64,000 nucleotides of DNA from JALHNI01 sp044226365 (GCA_044226365.1 JBGAHE010000023.1:7138-71137); one strand, 5' to 3'. Positions 41,802 to 51,130 are shown, counted from the stretch's first letter. A program made the numbers and translations. The notes: generated by a model from the sequence alone, not told the origin.

Positions 41802-43250
41802 ATGAACGCACGTCATACTCCGTTGTTTGCCGCTTCCCGGCGCGACTTTCTCCGCCGCTACGGCTGCGGCTTCGGTGGCATGGCTCTCTCGGCGATGATG
41901 GCCCAGGGCGCCACGACCGTGAAGGCGAATCCGTTGGCGCCGAAAGAGCCACACTTTGCGCCCCGCGCCAAGCGCGTGATCTTCCTGTGGATGCAGGGCG
42001 GCCCCTCGCACATGGACTTGTTCGATTACAAGCCGCGCCTGGCGGCCGGCGGGGGCCAGAAGTTCCCTATCCCTTTGCCGGCGAATTACGAAGCCCCCGG
42101 CATCGGGCGGAACCTGATGATGGCGCCGATTTCGACCTTTAGTAAGCAGGGTCCGGCGGGCTTGCATATGTCGGATTGGCTGCCGAATTTGGGCAAAGTC
42201 TCCGACGAGTTATGCGTGCTGAATGGCATGCAGGCCGATTCGGAAGCGCACGCGCCGGCGGTCCGGCAGTTACACACGGGCCATACCGTGATGGTGCGGC
42301 CTTCGATCGGCTCCTGGGTCACTTACGGACTCGGCACCGAGAACAATAACTTACCCGGCTTTGTCACTCTGTGCCCGCAGGTGGGTGGCGATGGCGGCAG
42401 CACGCAGCTCTTCAGCAACGCCTTTCTCCCGGCCATCTATCAGGGCACGCCCATCGGCGAAGCGGGCAATGCGAAAGAAGCGCAGATCCGTTATCTCGAG
42501 GACAAGTCAGTCAGCTCGAAGCTCCAGCGCCAGCAAGTGGACTTGATCCAGGCGATGAACAAAAGCTACCTGCGCGACCTTGAGGCCGACCAGAACATGG
42601 AAGGCATGATCGAGTCCTTCGAACTCGCCTTCCGCATGCAGACCGAGGCGCCCTCGGTGCTCGACTTAACCAAGGAATCGAAAGCCACGCTCGACCTTTA
42701 CGGGATCGGCGAAAAGGCGACCGATAACTTCGGCCGCCAGTGTTTGCTGGCCCGCCGCTTAGTCGAAGCCGGCGTCCGTTTTGTGCAGATCACCGACGGT
42801 GGCTGGGACCATCATGGCGCCATCCGCAAAGGTTTGCCCGAACGGTGCAAGGCGATCGATCAGCCGATCGCGGCGTTGATCACCGACCTGAAGAAACGCG
42901 GCTTGCTGAAGGACACCCTGCTCGTCTGGTCCGGCGAGTTCGGGCGCACGCCGTTTGAGCAGGATCTTTCTGAAGGCAAGGCTCCGGCCTCCGAACGCGG
43001 CCGCGAGCACAATCCGAAGGGCTTCACGGCCTGGATGGCTGGTGGCGGCGTGAAGGGCGGCATGGTGCACGGCGAAACCGACGAGTACGGTTGGGAAGCA
43101 GTGAACGGCAAAGTCCACATCCACGACTTACACGCGACAGCCCTGCATCTGATGGGCATCGATCACGAGCGGCTCACCTACCGCTACACCGGCCGCGACT
43201 TCCGGCTCACCGACGTTTACGGCCACGTGGTGAAAGAGATTCTGGCGTAG
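41802..43250 (+). CDS. DUF1501 domain protein, Tat-exported (second copy)
   Basis: A 482-residue protein with a twin-arginine leader (ASRRDFLRRYGCGFGGMAL). Alkaline-phosphatase-like DUF1501 elements: RVIFLWMQGGPSHMDLFDYKP near residue 58, DGGWDHHGAIRKGLP near 330, SGEFGRTPFEQ near 378, REHNPKGFTAWMAGGGVKGG near 402, ending with DLHATALHLMGIDH. It follows the DUF1549/1553 gene by 14 bases with GGGAG before its start, the standard pairing. It is longer than the first DUF1501 copy (26327-27487) and belongs to the cytochrome-linked branch. Confidence 0.9.
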   Translation: MNARHTPLFAASRRDFLRRYGCGFGGMALSAMMAQGATTVKANPLAPKEPHFAPRAKRVIFLWMQGGPSHMDLFDYKPRLAAGGGQKFPIPLPANYEAPGIGRNLMMAPISTFSKQGPAGLHMSDWLPNLGKVSDELCVLNGMQADSEAHAPAVRQLHTGHTVMVRPSIGSWVTYGLGTENNNLPGFVTLCPQVGGDGGSTQLFSNAFLPAIYQGTPIGEAGNAKEAQIRYLEDKSVSSKLQRQQVDLIQAMNKSYLRDLEADQNMEGMIESFELAFRMQTEAPSVLDLTKESKATLDLYGIGEKATDNFGRQCLLARRLVEAGVRFVQITDGGWDHHGAIRKGLPERCKAIDQPIAALITDLKKRGLLKDTLLVWSGEFGRTPFEQDLSEGKAPASERGREHNPKGFTAWMAGGGVKGGMVHGETDEYGWEAVNGKVHIHDLHATALHLMGIDHERLTYRYTGRDFRLTDVYGHVVKEILA

Positions 43251-43254
43251 GGCG

Positions 43255-44910
43255 ATGCGGATCCTCGGACTGGCCCTCGCATGCGTCGGTTTGTTCGCGC
43301 AGGATCCGAAGAAGATCACGATCCCCATGCGCGACGGCGTGGAACTCGCCGCCGACCTCTACGACCTGCAGCCCGGCGTCCGCAAGCCGGTGTTGCTGCA
43401 GCGCACGCCCTACAACAAGGCCGGCGCCGCCACCATCGCCCGCCGTTTCGCGCAGCATGGCTACGCCGTCGTGGTGCAGGATACGCGCGGTCGCTACGAG
43501 TCCAAGGGCGAATTCTTCCCCTACAACAACGAAGGACAGGACGGCTACGACACCACCGAGTGGATCACGCGCCAGCCGTGGAGCAACGGCCGCATCGGCA
43601 TGTGGGGCGCCTCCTATGTCGGCGCCGTGCAGTATCAGGCTGCCGCGGAAGGTGCCCGCGGACTTGCGGTGCTCGCGCCCACTGCTACCTGGAACAGCTT
43701 CTATCGCAACATCTATACCGGCGGCGTCTCGCGTCTGGCGCTGATCGGCACCGCCGCCGCTGGCCTCTATCCGGCTCCCGCCGGCAAAGCCGCACCGGCG
43801 GACTGGTATCAGACGCTCCTCGCGCTCCCGCTCGCTGACCTCGACCTCGCCATCGGCTGGCGTATCCCCTGGCTGCAAACCATCCTCACGCATCCGCACC
43901 CGGACGGCTTCTGGAAGCGGCTTGACGTCACCAACGAGATCGCCCATCTCAAGATTCCCGCCCAGCACGTAGTGGGCTACTACGACTTCTTCCTGCGCGA
44001 GGTGGTGGCCAACTACCAGCGACTGCGCCTTACTGGCGCCGAGCAGCAATTGGTGCTGGGGCCGTGGGATCACGGCAGCATCGGCAAGCGGACGCTGGGC
44101 GAAGTGGACTTCGGCGCCAACGCCGAGTTCGATCTGCCGGGCGAGAACCTGCAATGGTTCGACCGCGTGTTGCAGAACAAGCGGCCAGCCGTGCCGGCGG
44201 TCCGCTATTTCTCGATGGGCGATAACGTCTGGCGCACGGCTGAAGCCTGGCCTCCCAAGGAAGCCACGATCACGCCTTACTATCTGCAGTCCGGCGGCAA
44301 GGCCAACACCCGGCGCGGCGACGGACGGCTGAGCACGACGGTTCAGCAGAAGGCGCCCTACACGGACCAGTTCACGGCGGATCCGGCGAACCCCGTTCCC
44401 GCGTGGCCGCCGGCGATGCGGAAAGGCAAGTTCTCGGCGTTCTGGGGCCCGGTGGATCAGGGTCCGAACGAAGACCGCGAAGACGTGCTGGTGTATGACT
44501 CCGGCCCGGTCGCGCAGCCGCTGCGTCTGGCTGGTCCCATCGAGGCTTATCTGTGGGTGAGTCAGAATACGCCCGACGCCGACTGGGTGGTGAAGCTGAT
44601 CGACGTCGCCCCGAACGGCATCGCGCAGAACCTGACGGTGGGCGTGCAGCGGGCAAGCTTTGTGCCCGGCTATCGCTACAACGCCAAAGACACGCCCTAC
44701 AAAGTGCGCGTCGACGTCGGGCACGTCGCGGCGCTGATTCAGCCGGGACATTCGCTGCGCGTCGAGATCACGGGTTCGTACTTCCCGCTGTTTGACCGCA
44801 ACACGAATACGGGCGAGGGTCCTTACAGCGCGCGCACGGTGGTGGCGAAACAGACCGTGCACCACGCGCCGCAATTCGCGTCGATGGTGCTGCTGCCGGT
44901 GCTGCCCTAA
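43255..44910 (+). CDS. CocE/NonD family hydrolase (X-Pro dipeptidyl-peptidase S15-like)
   Basis: A 551-residue alpha/beta hydrolase with a short signal peptide (MRILGLALACVGLFAQ). Nucleophile S120 sits in GMWGASYVG. The early segments PMRDGVELAADLY and VVVQDTRGRYESKGEFFPY are typical of CocE/NonD proteins, and the C-terminal third is the jelly-roll domain of that family. These hydrolyse acyl esters or X-Pro peptides. It starts four bases after the DUF1501 gene, so it belongs to the same operon. Its stop overlaps the convergent RND pump gene in CTAA (44907-44910). Confidence 0.88.
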   Translation: MRILGLALACVGLFAQDPKKITIPMRDGVELAADLYDLQPGVRKPVLLQRTPYNKAGAATIARRFAQHGYAVVVQDTRGRYESKGEFFPYNNEGQDGYDTTEWITRQPWSNGRIGMWGASYVGAVQYQAAAEGARGLAVLAPTATWNSFYRNIYTGGVSRLALIGTAAAGLYPAPAGKAAPADWYQTLLALPLADLDLAIGWRIPWLQTILTHPHPDGFWKRLDVTNEIAHLKIPAQHVVGYYDFFLREVVANYQRLRLTGAEQQLVLGPWDHGSIGKRTLGEVDFGANAEFDLPGENLQWFDRVLQNKRPAVPAVRYFSMGDNVWRTAEAWPPKEATITPYYLQSGGKANTRRGDGRLSTTVQQKAPYTDQFTADPANPVPAWPPAMRKGKFSAFWGPVDQGPNEDREDVLVYDSGPVAQPLRLAGPIEAYLWVSQNTPDADWVVKLIDVAPNGIAQNLTVGVQRASFVPGYRYNAKDTPYKVRVDVGHVAALIQPGHSLRVEITGSYFPLFDRNTNTGEGPYSARTVVAKQTVHHAPQFASMVLLPVLP

Positions 44911-47900
44911 ACCTGCAGCGCGGGTTCGCGTTCTTCGGTGTGCGCCGGGGCCGGCGGCGCCTGGCGGCCGCGCATCCATTCCTGAATCCGCTCCATGTAC
45001 AGGTAGATGACCGGGGTGATGTAGAGCGTCAGCACCTGGCTCACCAGCAGGCCGCCCACGACGGCCAAGCCCAGCGGCTGACGGGCGTCCGCGCCTTCAC
45101 CGTAACCCATGGCGATCGGCAGGGTGCCGAACAGCGCGGCCACTGTGGTCATCATGATGGGGCGGAAACGCAGAATGCAGCCTTGCCAGATGGCCTCGCG
45201 GGCTGACATGCCTTCGGCGCGGGCGGCAATGGCGAAGTCGATCATCATGATCGCGTTCTTCTTCACGACGCCAAAGAGCATGATGAGGCCGACGAAGGCG
45301 TAAAGGTCGAGCTGCTTACCGAACACCAGGAGGGTCGCCAGCGCACCGAACACCGCCGAGGGCAAGCCCGAGAGAATCGTCAGCGGATGGATGAAGCTCT
45401 CATAGAGCACGCCGAGCACGATGTAGATCACCAGCACCGCGACGATCAGCAGGATGGTGAGGTTCTCAAACGATTTCTGGAACTCCTTCACCGTGCCCTG
45501 GAAACTCGTGGTGATCGACGTGGGCATGCCCATCTCGCGGATGGACTCCTCCACTCGCTCGGCGGCCTGGCCGAGTGCAAAGCCCGGGGCCAGATTGAAC
45601 GACACCGTCACGGCGGGCAACTGGCCAAAGTGATTGATGGAGAGCGGACCCACCTGCGGCTTCACCGTGGCGAGCGTATCGAGCGGCACCAGATTACCCG
45701 CCGGCGAACGCACGTACAGTTTCGACAGCGAAAGCTGATTGCGCTGGTAACGCGGCTCCACTTCGAGGATCACCGCGTACTGGTTGGCCGGCGCGTAGAT
45801 CGTGGTGACTTCGCGCTGGCCATAGGCGCCGAAGAGGGCGGACTGGATCGCTTGCGCGGAAATGCCCAGTGCCTCCGCGCGATTGCGATCGATCTCGACG
45901 TTGATCTCGGGGCTCGAGATCTGCAAGTCGGAGGTGACGTCGACGAAGCCGGGCAGCGCCCGCATCCGGTCGGTAAGCTTCGGCCCCCACTCGTAGAGCG
46001 CCTGCAGACTTGTGCTCTGCATCGTCATCTGGAAGGTGCTTTGCGACGCTTGGCCGCCGATGGTGATCGGCGGGGGATTGTTCATGAAGATTTGGATGCC
46101 GGGGACCGCGGCCATCTTCGGCCGCAACTCGGCGATGATCTGGTCGATCGACCGCGTCCTCTCGGCGAGCGGCTTGGCGCGCATCACCAGGAAGCCGGCG
46201 TTGCCGCTGCGGATGAACGAAACGGCGGAGATGATGTCGGGATCCTTCTTGGCGATCGCGGCCAGCGCCTGCTGATGCTCCGCCATGGACTCAAACGAGA
46301 TGTCCTGTGCGGCGCGCGTCTGCGAGAAGATCACGCCCGAGTCCTGGCTCGGGATGAAGCCCGTGGGCATGCTCTTGAACAGGTAAATGGTGCCGAACAG
46401 CATCGCCACGGCCACCGCCATCGTGGCCCAATGCCAGCGCATCGCCGCCCGCAGCGTCACCTCGTACACCTTGGTCATGCCGTCGAAGGCGGTCTCGAAC
46501 ATGCGGTACATCCAGCCATGGCCGCCTTGATGTTCCACCTGCAAATAGCGGCTGCCGAGCATCGGCGTCAGCGTCAGCGACACGAAGCCCGAGATGAGGA
46601 TCGCCACAACGATCGTCACCGAGAACTCATGCAGCAGGCGGCCGACGATCCCTCCGAGAAACAGCACGGGAATGAATACAGCCACCAGCGAAATGGTCAT
46701 CGAGACGATGGTGAAGCCGATTTCCTTCGAGGCGATCAACGCCGCTTCCATGCGGGACTTGCCCATTTCCATGTGGCGCACGATGTTCTCAAGCATGACG
46801 ATGGCGTCGTCCACCACAAAGCCCACCGACAGCGTTAACGCCATCAGCGAAAGGTTGTTCAAGCTGTAGCCCAACTGGTACATCACGGCGAAGGTGCCCA
46901 CCAGGGAGAAGGGCACCGCGATGCCGGGGATCAGCGTGGCGGGCAGGTTGCGCAGGAACAGGAAGATCACCATCACCACCAGGGCAATGGTGAGCAGCAG
47001 CGTGAACTCCACGTCGTGGATCGAGCCGCGGATGGTCTGCGAAGAGTCGTTGGCGACTTCGAGTTCGATGCTCGGCGGGATCGCCTCGCGGAAGGAGGGC
47101 AGCATGGCGCGGATGCGGTCCACGATCTCGACGGTGTTGGTGCCGGGCTGCCGCTGCACGGCGAGGATCACACCGCGCGTGCCATTGTGCCAGCCGATGT
47201 TCTTGGTGTTTTCCACGCCATCGAGGATGGTGGCGATCTGGTCGAGCCGGATCGGCGAGCCGTTGCGCCAAGCGACGATGATCGGCTTGTAGGCTTTCGC
47301 GTTCGCCAGCGTACCGCTCGATTGAATCGTGAAGGCCTGCTTGCGGCCGTCCAGGCGCCCGGTGGGGAGGTTCGTGTTGCTGGTCTGCACGGCCCGCTGC
47401 ACATCTTCAATCGAGATGTTGTAGGCGGCCATGCGGTCCGGGTCCACTTGGATGCGGACGGCGTATTTCTGCACGCCAAAGATGTTCACGCTGGCCACGC
47501 CGCTGATCATCGAAATGCGCTGGGCGAGCAGCGTGTCGGCGTACTCGTTCACCGTATAGAGCGGCTGCGTTTCGCTGCGGAGAGCGAGGAAGAGAATCGG
47601 CTGTTCGGCCGGATTCACCTTCTGCATCGTGGGCGGGCGGGGCATCGAGGAGGGGAGGCGTCCGCCGGCCTTGGCGATGGCTGATTGGACGTCCTGGGCG
47701 GCCGAGTCGATGTCGCGGCTCAGTTCGAAGGTGATGGTGATGTTGGTGGAGCCCTGCGAGTTGGTGGAGCTCATCGAGTCGATGCCGGCGATGGTGGAGA
47801 ACTCGCGTTCCAGCGGCGTAGCGACTGACGTCGCCATTGTTTCGGGGCTCGCGCCCGGCAGTTGCGCCTGCACCTGCAGCGTGGGGTAGTCGATCGCGGG

Positions 47901-48011
47901 TAGCGCCGCGACCGGCAGCGCCCGGAAGGCGATCGCGCCGAACAGGACGATCGCCAGCGTCACCAGCGTCGTCATCACCGGACGTTCAATGAAGATTCGG
48001 GAGAAGTTCAT
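44907..48011 (-). CDS. RND efflux pump inner membrane subunit (HAE1 family)
   Basis: A 1034-residue transporter with 12 predicted spans in the RND order (one at about 12-30, then clusters at about 335-490 and 860-1010). The proton-relay Asp pair is D401-D402 in SVGFVVDDAIVMLENI. The first helix begins MNFSRIFIERPVMTTL, as in MdtB/MdtC-type pumps. It exports drugs or other hydrophobic compounds in a tripartite complex. It is coupled to the adaptor gene upstream by a four-base overlap (ATGA); no outer membrane channel gene is adjacent. Confidence 0.93.
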   Translation of the reverse strand: MNFSRIFIERPVMTTLVTLAIVLFGAIAFRALPVAALPAIDYPTLQVQAQLPGASPETMATSVATPLEREFSTIAGIDSMSSTNSQGSTNITITFELSRDIDSAAQDVQSAIAKAGGRLPSSMPRPPTMQKVNPAEQPILFLALRSETQPLYTVNEYADTLLAQRISMISGVASVNIFGVQKYAVRIQVDPDRMAAYNISIEDVQRAVQTSNTNLPTGRLDGRKQAFTIQSSGTLANAKAYKPIIVAWRNGSPIRLDQIATILDGVENTKNIGWHNGTRGVILAVQRQPGTNTVEIVDRIRAMLPSFREAIPPSIELEVANDSSQTIRGSIHDVEFTLLLTIALVVMVIFLFLRNLPATLIPGIAVPFSLVGTFAVMYQLGYSLNNLSLMALTLSVGFVVDDAIVMLENIVRHMEMGKSRMEAALIASKEIGFTIVSMTISLVAVFIPVLFLGGIVGRLLHEFSVTIVVAILISGFVSLTLTPMLGSRYLQVEHQGGHGWMYRMFETAFDGMTKVYEVTLRAAMRWHWATMAVAVAMLFGTIYLFKSMPTGFIPSQDSGVIFSQTRAAQDISFESMAEHQQALAAIAKKDPDIISAVSFIRSGNAGFLVMRAKPLAERTRSIDQIIAELRPKMAAVPGIQIFMNNPPPITIGGQASQSTFQMTMQSTSLQALYEWGPKLTDRMRALPGFVDVTSDLQISSPEINVEIDRNRAEALGISAQAIQSALFGAYGQREVTTIYAPANQYAVILEVEPRYQRNQLSLSKLYVRSPAGNLVPLDTLATVKPQVGPLSINHFGQLPAVTVSFNLAPGFALGQAAERVEESIREMGMPTSITTSFQGTVKEFQKSFENLTILLIVAVLVIYIVLGVLYESFIHPLTILSGLPSAVFGALATLLVFGKQLDLYAFVGLIMLFGVVKKNAIMMIDFAIAARAEGMSAREAIWQGCILRFRPIMMTTVAALFGTLPIAMGYGEGADARQPLGLAVVGGLLVSQVLTLYITPVIYLYMERIQEWMRGRQAPPAPAHTEEREPALQV

Positions 48012-49276
48012 TCTTCTGCTGCCTCTCCCACCTTCGCCGGTGTCGTTTTGCGAACCTTCATGTTCGGAGCCAAGCGGAGTTGACCGTCCAGCACCACTTC
48101 ATCGCCCGGGGACACCCCTTCCACCACGGTCTTATTGCGATAGATCTCGCCCACGGTGACCGGCCGCACTTCCACGGTCTGGTCCGCCCTCACGCGATAG
48201 ACGTAAGGGCCTTTCTGCCCGGGCTGCACGGCTTCTGAGGGCACCACCACGGCGTTCGCCACCGAGCCGAGCCCGAGCACCACATCGACGAACTGACCCG
48301 GCCAGAACAGCGCCGTCCGATTGTCGAACGTGGCCTTCAGCCGAATCGAACCCGTTTGCGCGTCGACGGCGTTCTCAATCAGCGAGAGCGAACCGGTGGC
48401 GTTGGCCTCCGGCTTGTCTTTCAGCGCGGCACGCACGGGCAACTTGCCGGCCGCCTGCAGCTTGCGAATTGTGCCCAGGTTCGCTTCCGGCACGCTGAAG
48501 CTCACGTAGATCGGGGTGGTGCGGTTGACGATCACCAGATTGGTTTCATTCGCTTTCACCACGTTGCCGGCGTTGACCAACAAGGCTCCGGTGCGGCCGG
48601 CGATCGGCGAACGCACCGCGCAATACGAGATGTCGAGCTTGGCCTTTTCGACGGCGGCCTGATCCGCCGCCAGATTGGCCCGGACGCTGTCCACACTGGC
48701 GCGCGTGGCGAGTACGGCAGATTGGTCCTTGTCGGCCGTGGTTCGCATCTGGTCGTACTGAGTGCGGGAAACCACGCCGGCCGTCATCAACTCGGTGTAA
48801 CGCTTCGCCTCCGCTTCGGAGTACTTCGCTTGGGCGGCGTCGCGGACGAGGTTCGCTTCGGCCTGCTTCAACGCGGCTTGGTCACGCGCCACATTCGCTT
48901 CGGCTTGCGCGAGCGACTGCTGATACGGGCGATCGTCGATCTGGAAGAGCAACGTGCCTTTGTCGACGAACTGGCCTTCCGTAAAGCCCACGCGGACGAT
49001 CTGCCCGGCCACTTGGGGCTTTACCTGCACCGTTTCGGACGCTTCGGTGGTGCCGACGACGGCCACTTCGATCGGAATCTCCGCCGTGGTCGCCTTGCCC
49101 ACCACCACCGGCGCCACCGGCGCCCGCGGCGGACCCTTCGTTTGAGACGCAGTCTGTTTGCAACTTGCCAGGACGCCCAAGGCCACAGCCAGCCCGGCCA
49201 ACCACCATCGATTCGCTTGAAAAGTCTTCAAAAAGCAGCCAATGCCCCTATTTCGTCCAATCGTAACACCCAACAA
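48008..49276 (-). CDS. RND efflux periplasmic adaptor (membrane fusion protein), lipoprotein
   Basis: A 422-residue adaptor. The lipobox ALGVLASC puts the lipidated cysteine at C39 of the longest frame. A TTG codon at 49231 would give a more typical lipoprotein leader (KTFQANRWWLAGLAVALGVLAS with the Cys at 24), so the start may be there. Barrel-sandwich halves are VQVKPQVAGQIVRVGFTEGQFV and SPIAGRTGALLVNAGNVV, around a long helical hairpin rich in Ala and Gln (about 130-225), then beta-barrel domains. It links the RND pump to an outer membrane channel. First gene of the two-gene operon. Confidence 0.92.
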   Translation of the reverse strand: MLGVTIGRNRGIGCFLKTFQANRWWLAGLAVALGVLASCKQTASQTKGPPRAPVAPVVVGKATTAEIPIEVAVVGTTEASETVQVKPQVAGQIVRVGFTEGQFVDKGTLLFQIDDRPYQQSLAQAEANVARDQAALKQAEANLVRDAAQAKYSEAEAKRYTELMTAGVVSRTQYDQMRTTADKDQSAVLATRASVDSVRANLAADQAAVEKAKLDISYCAVRSPIAGRTGALLVNAGNVVKANETNLVIVNRTTPIYVSFSVPEANLGTIRKLQAAGKLPVRAALKDKPEANATGSLSLIENAVDAQTGSIRLKATFDNRTALFWPGQFVDVVLGLGSVANAVVVPSEAVQPGQKGPYVYRVRADQTVEVRPVTVGEIYRNKTVVEGVSPGDEVVLDGQLRLAPNMKVRKTTPAKVGEAAEE

Positions 49277-49310
49277 AGTATTGACGCCGTGGCGCGAGGT
49301 TCGTTACCCG

Positions 49311-50189
49311 CTAGGCTTTGGGGTGCGCCTTATCGTAGGTGGCGAGCAGGTCGTTGAGCGCCACTTGCGTGTATTTCTGGGTGGTGGAGAGCTGGGCGTG
49401 GCCGAGGAGTTCCTGGATGGCGCGCAGGTCGGCGCCGTCGGTCAGCAGGTGCGTGGCGTAGGCGTGGCGAAAGCTGTGGGGGTGAATGCTCGGGTCCTGG
49501 GCGACCATCCGGGCGTAGAAGTTCACGATCCAGCGGGCGCCGCCGTCTTTGAGGCGCGTGCCGAGGTAGTTGGTGAAGACGGCGACTTCGCCCGATTTCG
49601 CTTTACGCACTTCGAGATAGCGACGCAGGGCCGTCATGGCGGGCGCGCCAATCGGGACTTGCCGCTCCTTGCGGCCTTTACCTCGGACGATCATCCAGCC
49701 TTCGGTGAGGTCCAGGTCGTTCAGGTCGAGTCCGCTCAGTTCGCTGATGCGCAGTCCGCAGCCGTAAAGGATCTCAAACAGGGCTCGGTCGCGTTCGGGG
49801 AAGGGCTTTTCGTACTTGCCGCCGCCCACCTGGTCCAACAGATCGTTGGCCGTGTCCTGGCTCATCACGCGAGGCAGCGTCTTTGGCGCTTTGGGAATGC
49901 GCAGCAGCTTGGCCGGGTTCAGATCGATCGAGCCCCGCCGGAGCAGGTATTGGAAGAAGCTGCGCAGGGCGGCGATCTTGCGGCGGATCGTCACGGCGCT
50001 CAACCCTTCGCCATGCAGCGCGGCCAGCCAACTGCGCAGCAGCAACACCGTCCAGCGTTCCGGCGGGTTCGGGAAATGGGCGGCAAACTGAGCCAGGTCC
50101 AGGCCGTAGTTGCGCAGGGTGTGCGGGGAGACGTTCTCGCGGCGGCGCTCGTCGAGAAAGTCTTGGATCTGCTCTTCGAGCGCGTTCAT
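49311..50189 (-). CDS. xerC: Tyrosine recombinase of the XerC/XerD type
   Basis: A 292-residue site-specific recombinase. N-terminal core-binding domain about 1-90. The catalytic set is complete: R147 (YGCGLRISEL), K171, H238, R241 (HSFRHAYATHLL), H264 (LLGHAQLST) and nucleophile Y273. Length and motifs fit chromosomal Xer recombinases that resolve replicon dimers at dif; XerC versus XerD cannot be settled here. No phage or integron genes surround it, which supports a housekeeping role. It is three bases from the RraA-like gene on the same strand. Confidence 0.88.
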   Translation of the reverse strand: MNALEEQIQDFLDERRRENVSPHTLRNYGLDLAQFAAHFPNPPERWTVLLLRSWLAALHGEGLSAVTIRRKIAALRSFFQYLLRRGSIDLNPAKLLRIPKAPKTLPRVMSQDTANDLLDQVGGGKYEKPFPERDRALFEILYGCGLRISELSGLDLNDLDLTEGWMIVRGKGRKERQVPIGAPAMTALRRYLEVRKAKSGEVAVFTNYLGTRLKDGGARWIVNFYARMVAQDPSIHPHSFRHAYATHLLTDGADLRAIQELLGHAQLSTTQKYTQVALNDLLATYDKAHPKA

Positions 50190-50192
50190 TCT

Positions 50193-50870
50193 CTATAGGA
50201 TGCCGTACTTTTCGAAGGCCATCACGGCGCTCATGCCGCCCTCAATGGCGCGGCGGACCGCCTTCTCGCCGCGGGCCTTCTCGAAGGCTCGCTCGAAGAC
50301 TTCGCGTTCGGCCTTCTTGGGCACCACGCAGACGCCGTCGCGGTCGCCGAAAAGGATGTCGCCGGGATCGATGCGCGCCTGGCCGAAGTCGAGGGGCACG
50401 CGGTAGTCGATCACTTTGCCGCGGGGGGCTTGGTCCTGGGCCCAGGCGCCGCTTGAGAAGGTCGGGAAGCCCAGTTCGAGAATGCCGGCCGTGTCGCGAT
50501 GATAGCCGTTCATAATGGCGCCGACCGCCCCGAGGTGCATGGCCCGGGTGCTCATCAGTTCGCCCCATTGGGCGTAGGCGCACGGGGCCCCGGCGGCCAA
50601 GTAGATTTCGCCAGGCTGGAGATTGTCGAGCGCTTCTAACATCACGCCGAAGGGTTTCCCGGCCGGTCCACGACGGATTTCGACACAATCGGCTTCAAGG
50701 GCGGTCATGGCCCGGCCGATGAGAACCATCGACCGGTCGATCGGGTGGATGTTCGGGGGCAGAAATTGGCGCATCAGCCCGACCTGGTCCATCACGTCGC
50801 CGATCACCGCGGAGAATAACTCGCGTTTGGCCAGGGCGAACAGCTCGTCATCGTTGATCCAGGTCGACAT
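50193..50870 (-). CDS. RraA-family protein (HMG/CHA aldolase-like)
   Basis: A 225-residue protein of the RraA/dimethylmenaquinone methyltransferase-like fold. It has DVMDQVG near residue 25, GRAMTALE near 52, and the metal-binding GDRDGVCVVP near 176-185 with PGDILFGD before it. Members include RNase E inhibitors and class II pyruvate aldolases such as 4-hydroxy-4-methyl-2-oxoglutarate aldolase. The conserved G-x20-R-D-style catalytic pattern of aldolases appears plausible, but I cannot distinguish the roles. Short spacing to xerC suggests cotranscription. Confidence 0.82.
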   Translation of the reverse strand: MSTWINDDELFALAKRELFSAVIGDVMDQVGLMRQFLPPNIHPIDRSMVLIGRAMTALEADCVEIRRGPAGKPFGVMLEALDNLQPGEIYLAAGAPCAYAQWGELMSTRAMHLGAVGAIMNGYHRDTAGILELGFPTFSSGAWAQDQAPRGKVIDYRVPLDFGQARIDPGDILFGDRDGVCVVPKKAEREVFERAFEKARGEKAVRRAIEGGMSAVMAFEKYGIL

Positions 50871-51014
50871 TCCCTACAGCCTACACGCTCTCGATTCTGA
50901 AAAAATATTAAAAAGTCAGTTGACCGAAAAATGAAACTTAGTTAATATTGATTCAACAATATGATCTGACGGAATCGACACCTTCCGACCCTTCGATTTC
51001 GTTACATCATGGCC

Positions 51015-51043
51015 GCGGCGCCCACTTTTTAAGCGGGCGCCGC
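51015..51043. repeat. Strong hairpin upstream of rlmI-like gene
   Basis: Nine-base perfect arms GCGGCGCCC / GGGCGCCGC, loop ACTTTTTAAGC in which CTT and AAG could pair further. No T tract follows, so it is not a standard terminator. A second hairpin lies 35 bases downstream. Confidence 0.5.
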
Positions 51044-51078
51044 CGTTCCTTCGGTTGACAGGCGACAAGAACCAGCGC

Positions 51079-51103
51079 GGCGGCACCCTCCGGAGTCGCC
51101 GCC
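51079..51103. repeat. Second hairpin upstream of rlmI-like gene
   Basis: Arms GGCGGC / GCCGCC around an inner perfect palindrome CTCCGGAG. It ends about 27 bases before the TTG start of the methyltransferase gene and could fold in its leader RNA. Confidence 0.45.
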
Positions 51104-51130
51104 TCCCTACCAATCCGCTACCCTAAGAGC

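Larger units (their letters stand above)
50871..51130. other. Divergent intergenic region with promoter-like and hairpin sequences
   Basis: About 260 bases, the longest gap in the window. The first 100 bases are AT-rich and hold TTGACC (50920-50925) and TAATAT (50943-50948) 17 bases apart, a possible plus-strand promoter, plus the dyad ATATTG-N6-CAATAT (50945-50962). The rest is GC-rich with two hairpins annotated separately. I see no small gene or tRNA in it. Confidence 0.5.

Noticed and set aside
43207..44979. A 590-codon minus-strand frame opposite the CocE/NonD hydrolase
   Set aside because: Arg/His-rich product without domains; the plus-strand gene has a signal peptide and a GxSxxG nucleophile. 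The same reasoning removes long shadows at 35894-37552, 37598-38995 and 45387-46838.
49311..50189. Tyrosine recombinase as a mark of an integrated element
   Set aside because: No integrase-adjacent tRNA, direct repeats, phage or transfer genes nearby; motifs and length fit a housekeeping Xer protein.
51055..51060. TTGACA before the rlmI-like gene
   Set aside because: The expected -10 position is GC-only (within GGCGGC), so no promoter is supported there.
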